Source: Onthophagus taurus
Lineage: Eukaryota; Arthropoda; Insecta; Coleoptera; Scarabaeidae
DNA: 64,000 nt
Assembly: GCF_036711975.1 (NCBI RefSeq)
Contig: NC_091971.1
Coordinates: 19,413,501 to 19,477,500 of the forward strand
Direction of reading: 5' to 3'
In this document: positions 57,785 through 64,000 of the stretch, in pieces
Numbering within the stretch: the stretch's first letter is position 1
How the letters are laid out: each line of letters begins with the position of its first letter
Program-made: the position numbers and the translations under genes
The notes under the pieces: model-generated
The model's input: only the letters and a program-made list of their open reading frames with translations
Databases searched by the model: none
What the model was told of the DNA's origin: nothing

Positions 57785-59340
57785 TGAACGCGGTACAAAC
57801 GATTCTCTATCGAATTCCATCAACAGTTTTGCAATATCTGTATTAATAACGGAGATACACACTTTCAGCAGTATTGTCAAAAATCAAAAAATCGCTGTAT
57901 TTTGGAACTGATTGAGGTACTAACGAAAACAAAAGTGGTACAAACGGGTACAAACGATTCTCTATCGAATTCCATCGACCATTTTGCGATATTAGTATTA
58001 ATAACGGAGATACACATTTTCAGCGGTATCGTCAAAAATCTAAAAATCGCTGTATTTTGGAACTGATTGAGGTACAAACGAAAACAAAAGTGGTACAAAC
58101 GGGTACAAACGGGTACAAACGATTCTCTATCGAATTCCATCGACCATTTTGCGATATTAGTATTAATAACGGAGATACACACTTTCAGCGGTATCGTCAA
58201 AAATCAAAAAATCGCTGTATTTTGGAATTGATTGAGGTACAAACGAAAACAAAAGTGGTACAAACGATTCTCTATCGAATTCCATCGACCATTTTGCGAT
58301 ATTAGTATTAATAACGAAGATACACACTTTCAGCGGTATCGTCAAAAATCAAAAAATCGCTGTATTTTGGAATTGATTGAGGTACAAACGAAAACAAAAG
58401 TGGTACAAACTGGTACAAACGATTCTCTATCGAATTCCATCGACAGTTTTGGGATATCTGTATTAATAACGGAGATACACACTTTCAGCGGTATTCTCAA
58501 AAACCAAAAATCGCTGTATTTTGGAACCGGTTGAGGTACAAACGAAAACAAAAGTAGTATAAACGGGTACAAACGATTCTCTATAGAATTCCATCGACAG
58601 TTTTGGGATATCTGTATTAATAACGGAGATACACACTTTCAGCGGTATTCTCAAAAACCAAAAAATCGCTGTATTTTGGAACCGGTTGAGGTACAAACGA
58701 AAACAAAAGTGGTACAAACAGGTACAAACGATTCTCTATCGAATTCCATCGACAGTTTTGGGATATCTGTATTAATAACGGAGATACACACTTTCAGCGG
58801 TATTCTCAAAAACCAAAAAATCGCTGTATTTTGGAACCGGTTGAGGTACAAACGAAAACAAAAGTGGTACAAACGGGTACAAACGATTCTCTATCGAATT
58901 CCATCGACAGTTTTGCGATATCTGTATTAATAACCGATATACACACTTTCAGCGGTATTCTCAAAAACCAAAAAATCGCTGTAATTTGGAACTGGTTGAG
59001 GTACAAACGAAAACAAAAGTGGTACAAACGGGTACAAATGATTCTCTATCGAATTCCATCGACCGTTTCGCGATATCTGTGTTAATAACGGAGATACACA
59101 ATTTTAGCGGTATTCTGAAAAATCAAAAAATCGCTGTATTTTGGAACCGGTTGAGGAACAAACGAAATCGAAAGTGGTACAAACAGGTACAAACGATTCA
59201 CTACCGAAAGGTATTAATAAAATTAGAAAATCAAAAAGTGGGGTTCCGGCAATTTTTCAAAATTTTTTTCTCACTTTAAGTCCTGAGGTACAAACGAAAG
59301 TAAAGGTGGTACAAACGAGTACAAACGATTCTCTATCGAA
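57785..59340. repeat. Right array of the 155 bp Foldback unit (inverse orientation)
   Basis: GGTACAAACGATTCTCTATC recurs about every 150-160 bp from 57792 to about 59330. One unit near 58080-58120 carries an extra GGTACAAACG decamer. The array is longer than the left one, so copy number varies between arms. Confidence 0.92.
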
Positions 59341-59588
59341 TGGTACTAATAAAACCAAAATATCGTAAACTCGGGTTCCAGGTTCACAGAGCTAACTTCA
59401 AGAGGTTGCATAGCCACCGCCGACGCATTCGCGAAAAATTTCAGGTAGCCATTAAAAAAACGTCCGAGCTAATAAAGTAAAAGCCCGAGGGGATTTTGTC
59501 AGTCTATTGGTCTACTTTCATTTTCCGTTGGAGCCATTTGGAATGGAAGCAATGACCCGAAATTTGTTGCACTGTGTAATTATATTAC

Positions 59589-60157
59589 CGGCCATATTGG
59601 CAGGTTGAGTACAATAATCTTGTACTGCACATTGATCTCTGTTAGTTTTTCCTATAAAATCGTTGTATTTTGGAGCTGTACTCAAAGTTGTTGGTGTCAA
59701 TAAGATCTGAACACTCTCCCAAACATGATCAAAATCTTCAGAAATCAACCTCCTCACTTTTAAAGCTTGATTAAAATATTTTTCATAATTTCTAGTCAAC
59801 AAAAAATAATTTCCTGTTAAAATCCGATTACGAACGACTTCATTGAAACCCAAACTCCTCGTTTTAGCATATAATTTTTCAGTCGATGTGTTCTCATCAG
59901 CTCTAAAACCGAATTCAACTCCATCATAACGAGCCATATTACTCGCAACTTCGCATTGATTTAAAATTGAGTAACAAACTATGCTGTACTCTGTATTTGG
60001 TAAAGAAACATCTTTTATTATTGCCCCAGCATTTTCTAAACAACAAGCAATTTCATTCCACGTTTCTAAAACTTCATCAGAGAGTCCTTCACAATGATAT
60101 TCTCTAGGTATACCAATTTTAAGGTTTTTTATTGTCATTTTATCACCCGGTGGTAAT
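59589..60157 (-). CDS. GatA: GatA, exon 4
   Basis: After acceptor AAATCCAG at 60158-60165 the exon reads [20 protein letters not shown], then [38 protein letters not shown] and [18 protein letters not shown], to CTQPANMAG. It is the main body of the amidase domain that binds tRNA-linked glutamate and its partner subunits. The donor is GTAATA. Reading past it gives a false tail of about 20 codons inside the transposon. Confidence 0.94.
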
Positions 60158-60225
60158 CTGGATTTAATTTATTAAATAAATTTGGGATTTTAGTACAATA
60201 AATTAATCTAACCTCAAGATAATAC

Positions 60226-60465
60226 CTAATTTTTTTATAAGGATTTCTCAAAGATGTTGAATCTTTTGGATCATGTCCAGCTACTTCATTAAGAATTGAC
60301 ACGCAATCATCAACATTTCTTGTTAAAATACCTGGCACATCCATTGAATTAACCAAAGGGATTAATCCAAGTCTTGAAACTAAACCATATGTGGGTTTTA
60401 AACCAACTAAACCACAATAAGAAGCTGGATTTCGTGTTGAACCCCCTGTATCTGAACCTATTCCA
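60226..60465 (-). CDS. GatA: GatA, exon 3 (nucleophilic Ser)
   Basis: Starts after TATTTAAG with [20 protein letters not shown], which contains the nucleophilic Ser of the amidase signature (about residue 181). [20 protein letters not shown] and the donor GTATTA follow. A 68 bp intron (60158-60225) separates it from exon 4. Confidence 0.95.
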
Positions 60466-60525
60466 CTTAAATATATAAAATGATTAAAAAAAATATATAT
60501 ATTATTTTGTTAAAATAATAATTAC

Positions 60526-61007
60526 GCAAAACAACTTCCTGTTGCTACAGCTATTGCGCTACCCCCACTACTCCCTCCAGTTATATAGCAATCTTTTTCA
60601 TCGCCCCAAATATTTTTTGTAGGACCATAAATTGAATCGACAGTTCCAGAACCCATCGCAAATTGATCCAAGTTTGTTTTCCCAACTAAAACCGCCCCAG
60701 CATTTTTTAATCGTTCGTAAATCGTTGCGTTATAGGTAGGTATAAATTTCTCGAGCATTTTTGATGCACAAGAAGTCCTAATGGCTTCAGTACAAAAATT
60801 ATCTTTAATCGCAATTGTGATTCCATCAATTTCAGATAGAGATTTATTCTCTTTATATCGCTCCGTCGATTCGTCAGCATGCTTTTTTGCTAAATCTGAA
60901 GTTACAGTAATAAAAGCATTATACTTTTTTGTATTATTAATTCTTTCTAAGCATTTTGAGGTTAGATGCGTTGAGGTTAAGGCGTTATCTTTTAGGAGTT
61001 TGTTGAC
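60526..61007 (-). CDS. GatA: GatA, exon 2 (catalytic Lys and cis-Ser)
   Basis: Acceptor CATTTTAG; begins VNKLLKDNALTSTHLTSKCL. It contains GITIAIKDNF with the catalytic Lys at about residue 79 and ITGGSSGGSAIAVA with the cis-Ser. VGKTNLDQFAMGSGTVDSIY is the typical GatA block. It splices over a 60 bp intron (60466-60525) to exon 3. Confidence 0.95.
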
Positions 61008-61062
61008 CTAAAAATGATTAAAATTGTAGGATTTAATGATGATTTCAATTTCATAAACGTAC

Positions 61063-61095
61063 TAATCGGATATTTAATGATAATACTTTATCCAT
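61063..61095 (-). CDS. GatA: GatA, exon 1 (start)
   Basis: GatA is the glutaminase/amidase subunit of the mitochondrial GatCAB complex, which converts Glu-tRNA(Gln) to Gln-tRNA(Gln). This 11-codon exon reads MDKVLSLNIRL, ends with donor GTACGT and joins exon 2 in phase 0. I chose it because its length and position match the short N-terminus of human QRSL1 and because the five exons then total 496 codons including stop. No strong targeting peptide is evident, as in the human protein. Confidence 0.75.
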
Positions 61096-61924
61096 TTGAA
61101 AATTAAAATAATTAGTAAGCTGATTGTTGTTATTTAGTGTATTTAAATTTTAAAGGTTGGTACTGAAATTGAGGTTAGTTCATGTGGTAGGAACGTCACA
61201 TGATTACTTCAAAATCAAACGTCATTTCTGTTTCAAACGTCGTTGTGTAAGTTGTGGTTAAATTTTGTTAAAATTTATCTTAAAACATCCTTTAATGTAA
61301 TCAGTTGGAATTAATCATATTAGTTTGTTTTTGTTAACTGATTTACGATTAATTTGTTTAGCAGAATACTTTTTTACAAACTAATTTTTAAGTGTGAAGA
61401 TTAAGCACGTGTTTAATTTATAGGTTAGGTTGAGTAAACATTTATAAACAGGTAAGAAATGATCGTTTTTTCATGTATTTACTTGAATTGTTACGTAAAA
61501 TGATGCATAAACTGTATTTTGATTATTTTGTGATATTACAATGTTCTTATCGTCACTACCTCTGATTTTTCCACACAAAAAAATTAATGAAGATTTATTT
61601 GTAAATTGAATATTAATTGAAGGATGTATTCTTTTCAGGTTTTGGAATCGTCTAGTTTCGAAATCAACTTTTCTTGTGAACTTTTAAATTAATAAAAACT
61701 TTATAATTATTTATGGATGCTTTATTTTAATTAAACAACTTAAATCCTGAAAAAATAAATAGTTTATTCTTATTAAATTCATATAAATAATGCACATAAA
61801 AACGACAAATAAATAATACTCTCATAATGATAATATGATTAACAAATTCAATTAAAGAAAGCAAAATATCACAATTATTTAAGTCAAGTACTACATTAAC
61901 ATAATCTTAAAAATACAATACTTT
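61096..61924. other. GatA upstream region and intergenic DNA
   Basis: Probably includes the GatA promoter. On the + strand there is a CAG/GTAAGA donor-like site at 61449-61457 and a TTTTCAG acceptor-like site near 61634-61640, followed by AATAAA at about 61691, which might mark a small divergent non-coding transcript. No protein gene is supported. Confidence 0.35.
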
Positions 61925-62124
61925 TTATTGCGAATTTTCGTTTTCTGGAGATTTCAAAATACACTTCTTGTAATGGGTCCTCATGTTGCTGCTTTGTGAA
62001 AAGGAAAGTCCACAATTTTGGCAAGAATAGGGTTTGAGTCCAGTGTGGAAGTTCATGTGCGTTTTGAGATGGTGCTTTTTTGTAAAACTCTTAGAACAAA
62101 GGTTACAAGAGTATGGTTTTACAC
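61925..62124 (-). CDS. C2H2 zinc-finger protein, last exon
   Basis: After acceptor ATTTTTAG the exon encodes one C2H2 finger (CNLCSKSFTKKHHLKTHMNF then H), the classical linker TGLKPY, and a final finger CQNCGLSFSQSSNMRTHYKK then C, where the last ligand is Cys (C2HC). It ends SPENENSQ at TAA 61925-61927. Such poly-finger proteins are usually nuclear DNA-binding regulators. Earlier exons are not found between 62125 and 64000, so they lie beyond a Tigger insertion or outside the window. The exact gene cannot be named. Confidence 0.85.
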
Positions 62125-62599
62125 CTAAAAATAAATGAAACAAATTTTATAAATATTATAATCAATTCTAATTTTCACTACAGGTATACAGGAATACAGA
62201 TTTGAATTTAGTCGGGGTAATAAATAATTATAACGAACAAAGGCTAACATTTTCTGCCATACACAAGCGTCTGTTTAAAGACTATTATTTCTTTGTTAAT
62301 AATTCTCTCTTACTTATAGTTACTTATGAAAGAATATGGCATTTTAAGTATTGCTTCAACATATAATGGGGACCAGCGCATGTTCTTAAAGTGCATAAAA
62401 CAAAAAATGTTTTGAATTATTAGTGCAGGTACCTGTATATGTGAGTACTAACTTTAAAATAAGAACTAAACGGTGTAAACACACAAACTTTTATTTTAGA
62501 AACATAATCAAAAAATGGAAATGCTCATCAATCAAATATGCACAATAAAAATAAATCTATAAGTACAAAGACTTTCACGTCCGTCTTTGTTAAGGTGTA

Positions 62600-63270
62600 C
62601 AAACGTTTGTAGAAATATTTTCGTTGTCAAACCTTCAGATGATTTAACAGATCTTCATTGGTCAGAGATCTATCATGCTGAGCAAGGAGTTCATTTACAT
62701 CTTCTGATTCTACTTCCAGATTTAGCTCTTTTGTTATTTCTACAATGTTGCCCATTATTATGGTTGTAAGGTCACAGACATTTTCATTGTCCTTAAAATT
62801 ACTAACTATCCCTGGACAACATTTACTAAGCTTTTTGTGTTGTTGTTTCAGGGTTGAATGTTAGGGGTCCATTTAATGTTTGAGGTTGACCAGGGGTGTT
62901 ATCTATCAATAGTGAAATCTTAAGCAGAATCTTATTCTTACAATACGCAATAATCTCACCTATTCCTTCTCGTTTGATCACCAGTGAACAGGAAGGCTAG
63001 ACTAATCATAGTTTTTATAGGTTTATCATTTTATCATAGGTTTCAGTTTTATAGTGCTAAGGCGTTGATGCCCAATAAAAGTGTTATTCTGCCTTTTGCT
63101 GCTTTGTACCTTGGCATAGACATTCCTTCTTCAGCGATAAATGTTCTTGCAGGCATTTTCTTAATTTTTTCTAGATCTTCAACGCATTTAGCTGCGCTTT
63201 TAGTATTTGCTGCTTCTTTTTCTTTGATATCTGTTTCTTGTTATTCGTTTTTATTGGATTCAAATTCATG
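62600..63270 (-). pseudogene. Tigger transposase remnant
   Basis: The minus strand reads KCVEDLEKIKKMPARTFIAE, then MSMPRYKAAKGRITLLLGIN (63190-63060), and further on TIIMGNIVEITKELNLEVES then VNELLAQHDRSLTNEDLLNH (62770-62640). The first pair is the catalytic-core region and the last is the acidic C-terminal motif of Tigger/Jerky-type transposases. The segment with the first catalytic Asp appears deleted. It lies in the presumed intron of the zinc-finger gene. Confidence 0.8.
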
Positions 63271-64000
63271 AAGTTTCTTTACTTCCCGTTCTTGCTTCGT
63301 TTTTACTTTATTTTCTTTTTTCACTTTATTTTGACAAACTACAGCAAAACGCTAAACATTTTGCACATGTATTTTTTTATAAGGTGGATACTTTCTTCTG
63401 TATTCTGTTTATTTTACAGCTTTTAGCTACTAGTTACGATGGATGCAAATGGTTGTCACTCTTTTTATATGATGCTGTTAAACTTGAAACGTTTTTTTTG
63501 ACGCAATAACTCTAAAATTTTTTTGTTATTTAAACTCAATCATCGTCTATTGGATTTAGAAAGATTGAAATTTTCTTTCCTTCTTGTTTACCTTGCATGG
63601 TAGCTACATTAGCGTTATTTACGAGCGTTTCCGGAAATCTTAACAAGTTCTGCACATTATTAGTCACAACCTAATATTTGATCTTCAGTACTCACAGGTA
63701 AGAAAAAATAAAACTTGATATAACACTTATTTTCCACGTTAATTTGTTATTTCAAATCAAATTACAGTTTATTAACGCAGTTTAAGTACACAATTTATGT
63801 TCATACCTCGCTTAATTACACTGCAACCAATCAATCTATAACGTTACTTAATTTGTAGGTATATTATTAATATGTCAACGTATCTATTGAAACTAATTAT
63901 TACGAAAAAGAACGACTTTTAAAATTGTTGGAATATATAGACGAAGAAGAAAACAGTAACGGCAATATATTCGATAAAATGATTGTTTAGATTATGCAGG
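63271..64000. other. No gene seen
   Basis: T-rich then AT-rich DNA. Short open stretches have no family resemblance. Confidence 0.5.

Larger units (their letters stand above)
56082..59393. mobile_element. 3.3 kb Foldback-like element, 9 bp target duplication
   Basis: A perfect 9 bp repeat AACTTCAAG (56073-56081 and 59394-59402) flanks inverted ends starting AGCTCTGTGAACC. The arms are arrays of a 155 bp unit in opposite orientation: about seven blocks at 56130-57165 and about eleven at 57790-59340. Each unit contains three copies of GTTTGTACC or its complement. The non-repeat centre is 57166-57780. Long inverted repeats built of tandem units with 9 bp duplications are the hallmark of Drosophila FB elements. 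Confidence 0.9.
52365..59576. mobile_element. CACWG-ended DNA transposon filling GatA intron 4
   Basis: The ends are CACTGTGCAACAA (52365) and the complement of CACAGTGCAACAA (59564-59576), with inverted similarity inward to AAATGAAAGTAGACCAA. TAA flanks both ends. CACTG-type ends with a 3 bp duplication point to the CMC (CACTA-like) superfamily. It has a decayed ORF at its left end and was itself hit by a Tc1 element and a Foldback element. Superfamily assignment is an inference. Confidence 0.72.

Noticed and set aside
56130..59340. CRISPR-like regular repeat spacing
   Set aside because: The whole 155 bp unit is repeated with no unique spacers, arms are inverted, and the host is a eukaryote.
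56126..59368. Many overlapping open frames on both strands with similar peptides (for example runs with EVQTKTKVVQTGTNDS)
   Set aside because: They are translations of the 155 bp Foldback unit. The unit is not a multiple of three, frames are open on both strands, and no start or splice context supports expression.
59518..59588. Extension of GatA exon 4 to a stop at 59518 (about 23 extra codons)
   Set aside because: A donor GTAATA lies at 59588, the extension is the terminal repeat of the CACWG transposon, and exon 5 restores the conserved MAGIPAVSIP sequence.
62984..63426. Open frames on the + strand rich in Leu/Phe
   Set aside because: They are the antisense of the Tigger transposase remnant on the minus strand, plus T-rich DNA.

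Overview
This is a 64 kb piece of an AT-rich eukaryotic nuclear genome, almost certainly from an insect. Host exons are split by canonical GT-AG introns, several of them only about 50-75 bp long. The surrounding DNA is packed with mariner/Tc1, Tigger/pogo, hAT, Penelope-like, RTE/Jockey-like and Foldback-like elements. A beetle is plausible, but the sequence alone does not settle the order.

Six host genes can be supported. (1) Heparan-sulfate 6-O-sulfotransferase, + strand, three exons (55-243, 13785-13962, 14022-14941; 428 aa). (2) SPRYD7-like protein, - strand, four exons (26221 down to 25361; 212 aa). (3) A sphingomyelin-synthase-related enzyme (SMSr/SAMD8), + strand, three exons (26560-27224, 27707-27999, 42990-43420; 462 aa), divergent from SPRYD7 across a 338 bp shared upstream region. 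(4) GET1/WRB, - strand, two exons (52069 down to 51501; 172 aa). (5) Mitochondrial GatA, - strand, five exons (61095 down to 52168; 495 aa), whose stop lies 98 bp upstream of the GET1 start. (6) The last exon of a C2H2 zinc-finger gene (62124 down to 61925). The complete models each sum to a whole number of codons when spliced as given.

The large introns and intergenic stretches are mostly nested transposons. HS6ST intron 1 (13.5 kb) holds two mariner-type elements with DD41D spacing, a palindromic MITE, a 361 bp dimeric tandem repeat and a full-length Penelope-like element (PLE) with 239 bp direct terminal repeats and a 12 bp target duplication. The HS6ST-SPRYD7 gap has two LINEs and a 4.7 kb foldback element. 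SMSr intron 2 (15 kb) has a second, multiply interrupted PLE, a Tigger, palindromic MITEs nested one inside another, and a hAT element with an 8 bp target duplication. Downstream of SMSr lie a pogo-like element and an RTE-type LINE interrupted by a mariner and a MITE. GatA intron 4 was originally about 45 bp and is now 7.3 kb because of a CACWG-ended transposon, itself invaded by a Tc1 element and a 3.3 kb Foldback-like element made of inverted arrays of a 155 bp unit.

The most interesting signals are: hammerhead-ribozyme folds in the PLE terminal repeats and at two further sites (46136-46179 minus and 49214-49255 plus), all with a palindromic stem III; the Foldback element with a perfect 9 bp target duplication; the CACWG element, whose decayed protein belongs to no transposase family I can name with confidence; and a perfect 56 bp-arm palindrome at the 5' edge of a LINE.
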